Source: Cohnella faecalis
GTDB taxonomy: Bacteria > Bacillota > Bacilli > Paenibacillales > Paenibacillaceae
DNA: 64,000 nt
Assembly (NCBI RefSeq): GCF_003570905.1
Contig: NZ_QXJM01000039.1
Coordinates: 186,001-250,000, forward strand
Direction of reading: 5' to 3'
Part shown: piece after piece, positions 1 through 8,471 of the stretch
How positions within the stretch are numbered: the stretch's first letter is position 1
How the letters are laid out: every line of letters begins with the position of its first letter
Translations under genes and position numbers: made by a program
The notes under the pieces: generated by a model
The model's input: only the letters and a program-made list of their open reading frames with translations
Database searches by the model: none
Told to the model about the DNA's origin: nothing

Positions 1-400
1 CGGTCGTAATCAGCGTCTGTCCCTTATAGCCGGACAGCTCGGGAAAATCGCGCGGAGACAGAACGATGTTGAGCGCCTTGTTCAGGACAATGTCGCCCCC
101 GTCGTAGCTCTCCACGACCTGCGGGTTGACGTTCGCGCCCGTGAAGTCGGTCGCAGTGTCCATGTGCGCGAGAAAGCCGATCGTCGGAACCGATTTGTCT
201 GTATTGGAGGGGAGAGTAGCCATGACGTAGCCGTTCTCATCGACGGTCACGTCCTCCATGCCGATGTCTTGTAATTCATAGACCAGATGACGGGCGAGGT
301 TCCACTGCCCCGGAGTGGAGGGGCACGTATCGCTCGAATCGTCGGATTGGGTGTCGATTTGGACATACTGTGTGAAACGCTTCAAAATTTCATTTTTCAT
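1..400 (-). CDS. pepT: Peptidase T (tripeptidase), N-terminal part
   Basis: Zinc-dependent aminopeptidase that removes the N-terminal residue from tripeptides in the cytoplasm. About 133 N-terminal residues are visible before the gene runs off the left edge. The start reads [19 protein letters not shown], typical of PepT, and the [10 protein letters not shown] stretch near residue 82 carries the first metal-ligand histidine and aspartate of the M20 family. The ATG at 400 overlaps the 3' end of the upstream lysR gene by 11 nt (the stop of lysR is inside ATGAAAAATGA), so the two are probably translationally coupled. Remaining catalytic residues lie outside the window. Confidence 0.93.
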   Translation of the reverse strand, partial: MKNEILKRFTQYVQIDTQSDDSSDTCPSTPGQWNLARHLVYELQDIGMEDVTVDENGYVMATLPSNTDKSVPTIGFLAHMDTATDFTGANVNPQVVESYDGGDIVLNKALNIVLSPRDFPELSGYKGQTLITT

Positions 401-1340
401 TAGGGGCCACACTCCCGTCGCTTTCAATATCTTTCATAGTATCACATTCGGATACCGTGAACATGTCCATGAACGTTCGGGCGCTTTTGGACAAATAGCG
501 ATCCTTCAGCCAGACGATGCCGACGTCGGTGTGGAACCCGGCGTTAGAGATGGAGGCCGTCTTGATTCCCGGGATGGCGAAGGAGGAGATGACGGATCCG
601 GGCAGGACGGTCGCTCCAATTCCAGCGGCGACGAGCGAGACGATAATCGCCACGCTGGAGCATTCGCACAAGATATATGGATCGATCCCGTCGAGACGAA
701 ACTCATGAATCACCTTCTCGTGCATGCCGGTCGTCCGATCCGTCTTGAGCGTGAGCAGCGGAAAGTCGGCCAGCTCGCGCAAGGACATCGACTCGGGGAA
801 AGATTCCGGCAGCCAAGCGCTCGGAATGAGGGCGACGAAAGGATCCGACGGAAGGGGCATGACGGCAAAAGCTTCCGAGTCGGGCGCGGATTCGAACGGC
901 AGCCTGGTCACAGCGAGCTCGATGGCGCGGTTCTCCAACTGCTCGTAGAGCAGGAAATGATCGCCTTCCCGGATTTTGAACGTTACATTCGGATAACGCT
1001 CCCGGAACGCGCTGATTCTCGGAGGCAGCAGCGACGTGCAGGAGACCGCCGCGCCAATCGACAGCACGCCGTGGACGGCTTCGTCGAATTCCTTCACCTG
1101 CTGGATCGTCTCGCTTAATTGCGCAAGCAGCCGTTCGGCGTTCTGCCGCAGCAGCTCTCCGGCTTGCGTCAGCTTCAGTCGCTTGCCGCTGCGGTCGAAC
1201 AGTAGGACGCCAAGCTCCTGCTCCATCTGCTTGAGCTGGCGGCTGAGCGGAGGCTGCTCCATATTGAGCAGCTTGGCCGCGCGGGTAATTTGCCCTTCGT
1301 TCGCAATCGCCAGAAAATAGCGAAGCTGCCGGATGTCCAT
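390..1340 (-). CDS. LysR-family transcriptional regulator
   Basis: 316-residue LysR-type regulator of usual family length. An N-terminal winged helix-turn-helix covers about residues 1-60 ([20 protein letters not shown] with the [20 protein letters not shown] recognition segment). A periplasmic-binding-protein-like effector domain follows from about residue 90. An AAGGAG ribosome site precedes the ATG. It is transcribed away from the aminotransferase gene, and a perfect palindrome of LysR-box type lies between them, so it likely controls itself together with pepT and possibly ilvE. The effector is not deducible from sequence. Confidence 0.93.
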   Translation of the reverse strand: MDIRQLRYFLAIANEGQITRAAKLLNMEQPPLSRQLKQMEQELGVLLFDRSGKRLKLTQAGELLRQNAERLLAQLSETIQQVKEFDEAVHGVLSIGAAVSCTSLLPPRISAFRERYPNVTFKIREGDHFLLYEQLENRAIELAVTRLPFESAPDSEAFAVMPLPSDPFVALIPSAWLPESFPESMSLRELADFPLLTLKTDRTTGMHEKVIHEFRLDGIDPYILCECSSVAIIVSLVAAGIGATVLPGSVISSFAIPGIKTASISNAGFHTDVGIVWLKDRYLSKSARTFMDMFTVSECDTMKDIESDGSVAPNEK

Positions 1341-1361
1341 GCTCGTTCTCTCCTTCTAATG

Positions 1362-1382
1362 AGCATACCTTGAAGGTATGCT
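1362..1382. promoter_or_regulatory. LysR-type operator palindrome
   Basis: AGCATACCTT-G-AAGGTATGCT: two perfect 10-bp arms around one base, containing the classical LysR box ATAC-N7-GTAT (a T-N11-A motif). It lies 22 nt upstream of the lysR start and about 90 nt upstream of ilvE, where an autoregulatory and activator site is expected. That the neighbouring LysR protein binds it is an inference. Confidence 0.75.
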
Positions 1383-1471
1383 TATCCCGTCAAAACCGAT
1401 ATTTCCAATATAGATGAACCCTTGCTATCATTCAACTCATAGCATCACTATGGGCGAGGAGATGAAGCGCG

Positions 1472-2548
1472 GTGAACACCCCGATCATCGTTAACGAATC
1501 GACGGACAAGAAGGCTAAGCCTTCGGCCGATCAGCTAGGCTTCGGCAAATATTTCACGGACCACATGTTCATCATGGACTACGATTCCGGCTTAGGCTGG
1601 CATGACCCCCGGATCGTGCCTTATCAGCCGATCGTTCTGGATCCGGCGGCAAAGGTGTTCCACTACGGTCAGACCGTGTTCGAGGGAATGAAAGCTTTCG
1701 TCGCCTCGGACGGGCGCATTCTGTTATTTCGTCCGGAGAAAAATTTGCGCCGCCTGAATTTCTCCAATCATCGGATGAGCATCCCGCAGCTTGACGAAGA
1801 GGTTGCGCTGGAAGCGATCCGGCAGCTCGTTCTGCTGGAACGCGATTGGATTCCGGCGGAGCCCGGCACATCGCTCTATGTCCGGCCGTTCGTAATTGCG
1901 ACGCAGCCGGCTCTAGGAGTCGCACCTTCGGAGCAATACCGCTTCATCGTCATTCTGTCGCCGGTCGGCGCTTATTACGCGGAAGGCATCAACCCCGTCA
2001 GCATTTATGTCGAGCCTGAATTCGTCCGCGCCGTAGCGGGCGGCGTCGGCAACGCCAAGACGGCGGGCAATTACGCCGCCGGTCTTATCGCGCAGCAAGA
2101 GGCTTCGCGGCAAGGCTACTCCCAGGTGCTGTGGCTGGACGGAGTCCATCGGACCTACATCGAGGAAGTCGGCAGCATGAACGTCTTTTTCAAAGTGGGC
2201 GATACCGTCCTGACACCTGAGCTGAACGGAAGCATCCTGGACGGCGTAACGCGGGATTCGGTCATTCGCCTGCTTAAGCATTGGGGAATTGCCGTGGAGC
2301 AGCGCCGGATTTCCATTGCGGAGCTGGTCGAAGCGCAACGGAACGGGTCGCTGACGGAAGCGTTCGGCACCGGCACGGCTGCCGTCATTTCCCCGATCGG
2401 GGAATTGTACTGGCAAGGCGAGAAGTTTTCCGTTAACGAAGGCCGGACGGGAGATCTGTCCGCGAAAATTTACGACGCGCTTACCGGTATCCAGAGAGGG
2501 ACCGAGCCCGATCCTTTCGGCTGGATGCTGGAGCTTAGCCGCGCATAA
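1472..2548 (+). CDS. ilvE: Branched-chain amino acid aminotransferase
   Basis: PLP enzyme of fold type IV that interconverts Leu/Ile/Val and their 2-oxo acids with 2-oxoglutarate/glutamate. It is 358 residues, the length of the BCAT II subgroup. Visible signatures are HYGQTVFEGMKAF near residue 64, GGVGNAKTAGNYAAGL with the likely PLP lysine at about 196, and EAFGTGTAAVISPIG near the C-terminus, which forms the phosphate-binding region. The start is GTG, with AGGAG about 10 nt upstream. It is transcribed divergently from lysR and followed by a clear terminator, so it is monocistronic. Confidence 0.95.
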   Translation: MNTPIIVNESTDKKAKPSADQLGFGKYFTDHMFIMDYDSGLGWHDPRIVPYQPIVLDPAAKVFHYGQTVFEGMKAFVASDGRILLFRPEKNLRRLNFSNHRMSIPQLDEEVALEAIRQLVLLERDWIPAEPGTSLYVRPFVIATQPALGVAPSEQYRFIVILSPVGAYYAEGINPVSIYVEPEFVRAVAGGVGNAKTAGNYAAGLIAQQEASRQGYSQVLWLDGVHRTYIEEVGSMNVFFKVGDTVLTPELNGSILDGVTRDSVIRLLKHWGIAVEQRRISIAELVEAQRNGSLTEAFGTGTAAVISPIGELYWQGEKFSVNEGRTGDLSAKIYDALTGIQRGTEPDPFGWMLELSRA

Positions 2549-2565
2549 GCTTGATATTCTCGACG

Positions 2566-2612
2566 AAGCCCTCCGGCTTTCCGTTTCTCCAACGGTACCG
2601 GAAGGCTTTTTT
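2566..2612 (+). terminator. Rho-independent terminator after ilvE
   Basis: Stem AAGCC-c-TCCGG pairs with CCGGA-a-GGCTT across a 22-nt loop and is followed by a run of six T. Confidence 0.8.
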
Positions 2613-2658
2613 CATGATAATATGATTTGAACGATGGGTTGGAGAGGGGCAGGAGGGC

Positions 2659-2973
2659 ATGCAGCCATTTACGGAGAGGGTCGTTGCCATTATTAAAGCT
2701 ATCCCTGCGGGTTATGTGATGACTTACGGGCAGATCGCAGAGGAAGCGGGCAGCCGAAGAGGAGCCCGGCAGGTTGTTCGTATTTTGCATTCTCTGAGCG
2801 AGAAGCATGGCTTGCCGTGGCACCGGGTCGTCAATGCCCGAGGGGAAATCGCCTTGGGCGAAGGAGAAGCCGGTTATTCGCAAAAGCTAAGCCTGGAGAG
2901 CGAAGGGGTTGTTTTCGAGCTTGGCGGCCGGATCGACTTGAACAAATATCGCTACGTGGAGCTTCAAAATTAG
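2659..2973 (+). CDS. Alkyltransferase-like (ATL/MGMT-family) protein
   Basis: 104-residue protein with the MGMT DNA-binding domain only. The family active site PCHR is replaced by PWHRVV (Trp54), the hallmark of alkyltransferase-like proteins. These bind O6-alkylguanine and flip the base but cannot transfer the alkyl group; in known cases they flag lesions for nucleotide excision repair. The helix-turn-helix and arginine-finger region (GSRRGARQVVRIL) is intact. The diguanylate cyclase starts 53 nt downstream on the same strand. Function is from family knowledge. Confidence 0.9.
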   Translation: MQPFTERVVAIIKAIPAGYVMTYGQIAEEAGSRRGARQVVRILHSLSEKHGLPWHRVVNARGEIALGEGEAGYSQKLSLESEGVVFELGGRIDLNKYRYVELQN

Positions 2974-3025
2974 TGTTATAATAAGCCCAACTAGCCAAGA
3001 TTCGACAAGTTGGTGACATTGCGGC

Positions 3026-4189
3026 ATGAACAGCTTGCTTGATATGACAACGGTGCTGATTTCTCTCGTTATCGGGAACCTATTCACCTTATTGCTGGTC
3101 TTTCTGTATCGTCAGAAGGACGGGATAGACCGATCGTCGCGAACTTTTTTCGCAGCGAAGGTGCTTCAGTCGGCCGTATGGGCTTACTATGGCATTTTCG
3201 GAAAAGCGCTCGATCTCTTTTCCATTTTGTTCGGCAATACGGTTCTATTCCTGGGCATCGCTCTGGAGACCTCCGCTATTCTCATGCTGCTAGGCCGGTT
3301 TACGCCCCTCATGAAGAGGTTCTACATCGGACTGTCGGCGGTCAGCATCGTCGGCTTTCAGCTTGTGGCGCTGTCGGGACTAGACGAGGAAGCTCGTACG
3401 CTCGTCGCTTCGCTATTGTTCATTCTATTCGTACCGGCTCCCGCGTACTTGCTTCTCAGTCAGCGCAAGCAATCGCTGCTGAAGGGCATGATGGGTGCTC
3501 TCTACGCTGCGGCTGTTGTGCTGCTTGTCGGGCGGGTGACAGCGGTAGGGATATTCGGCATCAATATGGGGCTGTTATCCCCTAATTTGTTCCAGACCGT
3601 TTCTTTTCTAGGCCTCTATCTTCTGATGATTCTCGGAAATACCGGGTTCGCGCTCATGTCCAAGGAAAAGACGGACGGCGAGCTGCTCCGTTGGGCCAGC
3701 CTCGACGATTTGACCGGCGTGATGAATCGGAGAGCGTTCGGCGAGGCTGCGGAGAAGACCATCTCGGGCTTGAAGAAGGCCGGTCAGCCGTTTTCCTTCA
3801 TTCTGTTCGATATCGACGAATTCAAAGCGATCAACGATGAGTTCGGACACGATGCGGGTGATCGGGTTCTTCAGCATTTGACGGCAGAGATCAAGGGAAG
3901 GCTCGGCTCCGAAGACCTGTTCGGACGGTTCGGAGGCGACGAATTCGCGATCTTGCTGCCCGGGCAAAATGAAGAGCGTTCCCGGGGAACGGCGGAACGG
4001 CTCAGATCGGCTATCGAGAGCGCTTCGTTCGAGGGTTTGCCGCTCCGGTATACGATTAGTCTCGGAGTCGTTACGATCGAGCCGAACAAGACCGTTCAGC
4101 TAAGCCAGCTTTACAAATGGAGCGATCTCGCCCTCTACGACGCGAAGAAAAAAGGGCGCAATCAAGTCGCCAACAACGTCTCGGTGTAG
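3026..4189 (+). CDS. Membrane-anchored diguanylate cyclase (GGDEF)
   Basis: 387 residues. The N-terminal about 210 residues hold six to seven hydrophobic segments, a membrane sensor without a recognisable named domain. The C-terminal GGDEF domain has an intact RFGGDEFAILLP motif (GGDEF at about 303-307) and the FDIDEFKAINDEFGHDAGD metal and GTP region, so it should make cyclic di-GMP from two GTP. No RxxD inhibitory site is seen just before GGDEF, so product inhibition may be absent. Its terminator lies inside the convergent methyltransferase gene. Confidence 0.92.
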   Translation: MNSLLDMTTVLISLVIGNLFTLLLVFLYRQKDGIDRSSRTFFAAKVLQSAVWAYYGIFGKALDLFSILFGNTVLFLGIALETSAILMLLGRFTPLMKRFYIGLSAVSIVGFQLVALSGLDEEARTLVASLLFILFVPAPAYLLLSQRKQSLLKGMMGALYAAAVVLLVGRVTAVGIFGINMGLLSPNLFQTVSFLGLYLLMILGNTGFALMSKEKTDGELLRWASLDDLTGVMNRRAFGEAAEKTISGLKKAGQPFSFILFDIDEFKAINDEFGHDAGDRVLQHLTAEIKGRLGSEDLFGRFGGDEFAILLPGQNEERSRGTAERLRSAIESASFEGLPLRYTISLGVVTIEPNKTVQLSQLYKWSDLALYDAKKKGRNQVANNVSV

Positions 4190-4197
4190 AGAACGGA

Positions 4198-5211
4198 TCA
4201 ATCCGCGTTAATTATCGATTCGCCGTCGTCCTTGCTTGGACGGCGGCGTTTTTGCATTGTCTGCTCCTGCAGCGAGTTGCGCTCCCAGAAGACGCCGTCG
4301 GAGTATCCTTGAATGGCGGGCTCCCGATCCGCGATAGCAAGACGCTTCTCGGCCAGACAGCCGTAGGTTTCGTCCGTTTCTATGCCGACGTATCGCCGGT
4401 TCAGCTTTTTCGCCACGACGGACGTCGTGCCGGAGCCGAGGAACGGATCGAACACGACGCCGCCCTCTTCGGAGCTCGCCAGAATGATTTTGGCCAGCAG
4501 CTTTTCCGGCTTTTGCGTCGGGTGATCGGTATTTTCCGGCATCGACCAGAAGGGCACCGTCAAGTCGGTCCACAGGTTGGACGGGTGAGTGAGCCGGAAC
4601 TTGCCGTCCTCTTCGTCTCCCCAGTCCTTCGGCGTTCCCGCGTCGTTGCGGTAAGGGGCGAGCACCTTTCTTTTCATCTTCACCCGGTCGACATGGAAGG
4701 CGTATTCGGAGGAGCGTGTGCAGAACCAAATATCCTCCGATGCGTTTTTCCAGTTGGCTAAAGCTCCCCGTCCCTTTTCCCGCTCCCAGGTAATCCGGTT
4801 CTGGATTTTCAAGTAGCGAGAGGCGACATCGAAGATGGCGCTGCTCGAACGCCAATCGCCGCATATGTAGACCGAGCCGTTCGGCTTCAGGACGCGGACG
4901 AGCTTGGAGAACCAGGAGTCGAGCCATTCCGTGTAAGCCTCGTTGTCCATTCGCGAGAACGTCTTTCCGTTGAACGTCTTCGTCAGATTATAGGGCGGAT
5001 CGACGAACAGCAAATCGACGAATTCCGCCGGCAAAAAGTCGAGCGCGGCGAACAAATCCTGATGCACGGTTTTGTCCGTCAGCTCTTCCGGGCTTGCGGG
5101 ACGGTCAAGGGTAATCAACCGTTTCTTGTAGATTTCTCTCTCAGCGCCGTCTAGCGTGAGGGTTCGGTTTCTTCCTGCTCGCTGCTTGGTTGGATCGGCC
5201 GTCTCGGTCAA
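4198..5211 (-). CDS. Solitary DNA methyltransferase (beta class, DPPY)
   Basis: 337-residue adenine- or N4-cytosine-type DNA methyltransferase. Motif IV DPPY sits at residues 71-74 and the SAM-binding motif DPFLGSGTT at about 255-263, an order that marks the beta class, with a target-recognition region between. No restriction endonuclease lies on either side (GGDEF protein and SASP), so it appears to be an orphan with a regulatory or protective role. The likely start is TTG at 5211, after a weak AGGCGG; no in-frame ATG exists before residue 88. Its last codons also encode the terminator of the opposing gene. Confidence 0.9.
   Translation of the reverse strand: MTETADPTKQRAGRNRTLTLDGAEREIYKKRLITLDRPASPEELTDKTVHQDLFAALDFLPAEFVDLLFVDPPYNLTKTFNGKTFSRMDNEAYTEWLDSWFSKLVRVLKPNGSVYICGDWRSSSAIFDVASRYLKIQNRITWEREKGRGALANWKNASEDIWFCTRSSEYAFHVDRVKMKRKVLAPYRNDAGTPKDWGDEEDGKFRLTHPSNLWTDLTVPFWSMPENTDHPTQKPEKLLAKIILASSEEGGVVFDPFLGSGTTSVVAKKLNRRYVGIETDETYGCLAEKRLAIADREPAIQGYSDGVFWERNSLQEQTMQKRRRPSKDDGESIINAD
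4221..4253 (+). terminator. Terminator of the GGDEF gene, embedded in the methyltransferase CDS
   Basis: CGCCGTCGTCC-TTGCTT-GGACGGCGGCG followed by TTTTT, starting 32 nt past the GGDEF stop. On the other strand these bases encode the KRRRPSKDDGE tail of the methyltransferase. Confidence 0.85.
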
Positions 5212-5309
5212 CTGCTAGCACCGCCTAATCGTAATGGCTTACTGGAACGATTATAGCACCCTCGCTCTTCTCCGTGAATGAGACGCCTCCCGCCAGGGGA
5301 ACCGTATGA

Positions 5310-5395
5310 TTGGCGAGATCGCCAAACGTATGGGGGCCGCAACCCGAGGGAGATCGCCAACGCAGGAGAGACGTAACCTGTGAGAGATCGCTAAA
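5310..5395 (+). repeat. Palindrome and three spaced AGATCGCYAA direct repeats upstream of the SASP gene
   Basis: TTGGCGA-GA-TCGCCAA is a perfect palindrome at 5310-5325. The half word AGATCGCCAA recurs at 5316 and 5351, and as AGATCGCTAA at 5385, 34-35 nt apart, in the 110 nt before the SASP start. This may be a regulatory iteron set; no binding protein is identified. Confidence 0.5.
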
Positions 5396-5418
5396 ATCAA
5401 GGAAAGGCGGGGGCCGGT

Positions 5419-5712
5419 ATGTCACGAAGATCGCGAAGAAGGCTGCTCGTTCCCGGAGCGGAGCAAGGGTTGAATGCGTTCAAGGCGAACGTCATGCGCG
5501 GCGAAGGGTACGAGGTAGACCCGAGTCGTCCGGACGATGTCAAGTATGAGGTGGCGAGGTCGCTCGGAGTTCCTCTGCAAGCCGGGGATAATGGCAGGCT
5601 GAGAACGGAAGAGGCCGGGCGCGTCGGAGGCAAAATCGGCGGCACCATGGTTCGCGAGATGATCCGGCTCGCGCAAGCGCAGCTCACGGAACAGCCTTCG
5701 AAGGAGCCGTAG
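5419..5712 (+). CDS. Alpha/beta-type small acid-soluble spore protein
   Basis: 97 residues, slightly longer than the usual 60-75 because of a basic N-terminus (MSRRSRRRLLVPGAEQGLNA). It matches the family: a central YEVARSLGVPL helix and the C-terminal TEEAGRVGGKIGGTMVREMI segment. Such proteins coat forespore DNA, switching it to an A-like state and protecting it from UV and heat, and are degraded by the GPR protease at germination. The ATG is preceded by AAGGCGGGGG. A strong terminator follows. It is direct evidence of an endospore former. Confidence 0.93.
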   Translation: MSRRSRRRLLVPGAEQGLNAFKANVMRGEGYEVDPSRPDDVKYEVARSLGVPLQAGDNGRLRTEEAGRVGGKIGGTMVREMIRLAQAQLTEQPSKEP

Positions 5713-5744
5713 ACTGTATGGTAGACGGGGCATCGAATGGCGCG

Positions 5745-5783
5745 AAAAAGCCGGGAACAGCTTGATGCTGTTCCCGGCTTTTT
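5745..5783 (+). terminator. Terminator after the SASP gene (near-symmetric)
   Basis: A perfect 17-bp inverted repeat, AAAAAGCCGGGAACAGC and its complement, around loop TTGAT. It has A5 on the left and T5 on the right, so it can act in both directions. Confidence 0.92.
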
Positions 5784-5893
5784 GACGAATGGGCTATTCG
5801 GGCTACAGCGTCTCAACGCGCGACCCCTATGCTGCCGAAGCCGGAGAAAAGGGAAGCCAGCTAGACACCGAAGCCGTTTTTGCTCGCTCGTCC

Positions 5894-7060
5894 TTATAGG
5901 CTCATTCGGTAAATCTCCGCTACGTCGTCCTTGTTCAGCTTCTTGAAGGAGCCGATCGGACCGAAGCGCACCGCTTCCGCAGCCATGACGTCGATCTTCT
6001 CGTCGCCTACGCCGACCTCCGAGAGCTTCGAAGGGGCGCCGATGCGGGTGAAGAAATCGCGCGTCGCCTGAATGCCCGCCAGCGCGACTTCTTCATCGGT
6101 TTTGCCGTCCGGGTTCACCTTCCACACGCGCACCGCGTATTGAGCGAAGCGCTCGATTCTCTCCCGGTAGACGTACTTCATCCAGTTGGGGTAAATAATA
6201 GCGAGTCCGGTGCCATGGGGAATGTCATAAATCCCGCTGACTTCGTGCTCGATTCCATGGCTGGCCCAATCGCCTCGCATACCGACGCTAATAAACCCGC
6301 CGTTGAGAGCGTAAGTTCCGCATAGCATCAAATTGGCGCGGGCGACGTAATCCTCGGGATTCGCGAGCGCTGATTCGGCGTTCTCGATGACCGTCTGGAG
6401 GACGGATTCGCACATCCGTTCTTGCAGCGGAGTGTCAGGGGTCAAGCTGAAATATTGCTCGAATACGTGCGTCATCATATCGACGGTGCCGTTCATCGTC
6501 TGGTCGGCGGGAACCGTATACGTCAACGTCGGATCGAGTATCGAAAATTTCGGATACGCGTGCAGGCTGCCGTAGCCTTTTTTCAAATTTTCCTCCCAGT
6601 TGGTGATGACGGTGTTGCCGTTCATCTCTGTTCCGGTGGCGCTTAGCGTCAGCACGGTTCCGAGAGGAAGCGCGGACTTGGCTTGCGCCTTCTGGACGAA
6701 GAAGTCCCACACGTCTCCCTCGTAAGGAACGCCTATCGCTACCGCTTTGGCCGCATCGATGGCGCTGCCCCCGCCGACGGCCAGGATGAACTGCACTCCG
6801 TTTGCGCGGCTGATTTCGATCGCTTTGCGCACCGTAGACAGACGAGGATTAGGCTCTACGCCGCCGACCTCGAACACCTCTATGCCGCGTTCCCGCAGCT
6901 GCGCCGTCACGTTGTCGTAGAGGCCTGTTCGTTTGATGCTGCCTCCGCCGTACATGAGCAGTACCTTGCTTCCGTAAGCCGCCGCCTCCTGACCCAGTTT
7001 GGCCAGCGTGCCTTCTCCGAACAGAATTCGGGTCGGGTTCTGGAAATCGAAATTGTTCAC
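5894..7060 (-). CDS. Iron-containing alcohol dehydrogenase (butanol dehydrogenase type)
   Basis: 388 residues, close to the NADH-dependent butanol dehydrogenases (Bacillus YugJ/YugK type). It should reduce aldehydes such as butyraldehyde with NAD(P)H. Visible: the nucleotide-binding GGGS segments (VLLMYGGGSIKRTG, LAVGGGSAIDAAKAVA), the metal-ligand region DMMTHVFEQYF, the HGIEHEVSG segment and IPHGTGLAI. The start is GTG at 7060 with an AAAGGGAGATG ribosome site. Its upstream region is occupied by repeat array A, so its promoter must lie between that array and the start. Confidence 0.92.
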   Translation of the reverse strand: MNNFDFQNPTRILFGEGTLAKLGQEAAAYGSKVLLMYGGGSIKRTGLYDNVTAQLRERGIEVFEVGGVEPNPRLSTVRKAIEISRANGVQFILAVGGGSAIDAAKAVAIGVPYEGDVWDFFVQKAQAKSALPLGTVLTLSATGTEMNGNTVITNWEENLKKGYGSLHAYPKFSILDPTLTYTVPADQTMNGTVDMMTHVFEQYFSLTPDTPLQERMCESVLQTVIENAESALANPEDYVARANLMLCGTYALNGGFISVGMRGDWASHGIEHEVSGIYDIPHGTGLAIIYPNWMKYVYRERIERFAQYAVRVWKVNPDGKTDEEVALAGIQATRDFFTRIGAPSKLSEVGVGDEKIDVMAAEAVRFGPIGSFKKLNKDDVAEIYRMSL

Positions 7061-7167
7061 GATCGGTCATCTCCCTTTGCTTCGTCGGTGCGGCGTATGG
7101 AATCTTGGCCGTATATGTATGAGTGTACTCCAATGGAATTGATATTTCATCTTTTGATAACCGCCCA

Positions 7168-8208
7168 CCCACCATCTCGCCGAATAGCCCAACGAGGCAT
7201 GGTTACAGCACACGCTTGCCCACCATACTGCCGAATAGCCCAACGATGTGGGGTTGCAGCACACGCTCACCAACCATATCGCCGAATAGCCCAACGAGGT
7301 ATGGTTACAGCACACGCTCACCCACCATACCGCCGAATAGCCCAACGAGGTATGGTTACAGCACACGCTCACCCAACATCTCGCCGAATAGCCCAACGAG
7401 GTAAGGTTACAGCACACGCTCGCCCACCATACCGCCGAATAGCCCAACGAGGTAAGGTTACAGCAAGCGCTCACCAACCATATCGCCGAATAGCCCAACG
7501 AGGTATGGTTACAGCACACGCTCACCCACCATCTCGCCGAATAGCCCAATGAGGTATGGTTACAGCACACGCTCACCCACCATCTCGCCGAATAGCCCAA
7601 TGAGGTATGGTTACAGCACACGCTCGCCTACCATACCGCTGAATAGCCCAACGATGTGGGGTTGAAGCACACGCTCACCCACCATCTCGCCGAATAGCCC
7701 AACGATGTGGGGTTGCAGCACACGCTCACCCAGCATCTCGCCGAATAGCCCAACGAGGTATGGTTACAGCACACGCTCACCAACCATCTCGCCGAATAGC
7801 CCAACGAGGTATGGTTACAGCACACGCTCACCAACCATCTCGCCGAATAGCCCAATGAGGTATGGTTACAGCACACGCTCACCCAGCATCTCGCCGAATA
7901 GCCCAACGAGGTATGGTTACAGCACACGCTCACCAACCATCTCGCCGAATAGCCCAACGATGTGGGGTTGCAGCACACGCTCACCCAGCATCTCGCCGAA
8001 TAGCCCAACGAGGTATGGTTACAGCACACGCTCACCAACCATCTCGCCGAATAGCCCAATGAGGTATGGTTACAGCACACGCTCACCAACCATCTCGCCG
8101 AATAGCCCAATGAGGTATGGTTACAGCACACGCTCACCAACCATCTCGCCGAATAGCCCAACGAGGTATGGTTACAGCACACGCTCACCCACTATTCGGC
8201 CGATTTGA
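7168..8208. repeat. Tandem repeat array A: 20 units of exactly 51 bp
   Basis: The word CGAATAGCCC recurs from 7181 to 8150, a distance of 969 bp or exactly 19 x 51, giving 20 copies. Within the unit, TAGCC-N11-GGTTA forms a weak inverted repeat, followed by CAGCACACGCTCACC. Copies vary at a few fixed positions (ACGAGG/ATGAGG/ACGATG; GTATGG/GTGGGG/GTAAGG). The period is a multiple of three, so several frames on both strands stay open, but no start signal or codon bias supports a protein. It lies between divergent genes and has no unique spacers, so it is not CRISPR. Confidence 0.93.
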
Positions 8209-8346
8209 AAGCCCGGGGTAGGAAAGTTGGCTGATGGACAAGTTAAAACGGAAATTTGAGTTGAATACACGCCGAAGGGCGCGATTGTTTAGCAAACCCC
8301 CAAAGTAGAAGATTCACAGCAGTATGACGGAAAACGCGGATTAAGC

Positions 8347-8375
8347 AAAGAGGCGCTCTTTTGCAGCGCGTCTTT
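8347..8375 (+). terminator. Hairpin between array A and the flavoprotein gene
   Basis: AAAGA-g-GCGCT pairs with AGCGC-g-TCTTT around a 7-nt loop. It ends in a short T-rich tail and could stop transcription emerging from the repeat array. Confidence 0.45.
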
Positions 8376-8471
8376 GTTATATTCTGGACGCCCCGCAATG
8401 AAAAGTTGCAATCCGAAACAGTAATCGATATCATTACAGTTAGAGGATGAGCGGGAAGGCGATGATGAACG

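Noticed and set aside
4198..5211. Restriction-modification system
   Set aside because: No endonuclease, specificity subunit or McrBC-like gene flanks the methyltransferase.
6683..7552. 289-codon plus-strand frame spanning the alcohol dehydrogenase and array A
   Set aside because: It is antisense to a clear enzyme gene for its first half and repeat-derived for the rest.
7067..8208. Long open frames on both strands through array A, up to 289 codons
   Set aside because: The 51-bp period is a multiple of three, so any frame free of stops in one unit stays open. No start with ribosome site, frames open on both strands, protein is a 17-residue low-complexity repeat.
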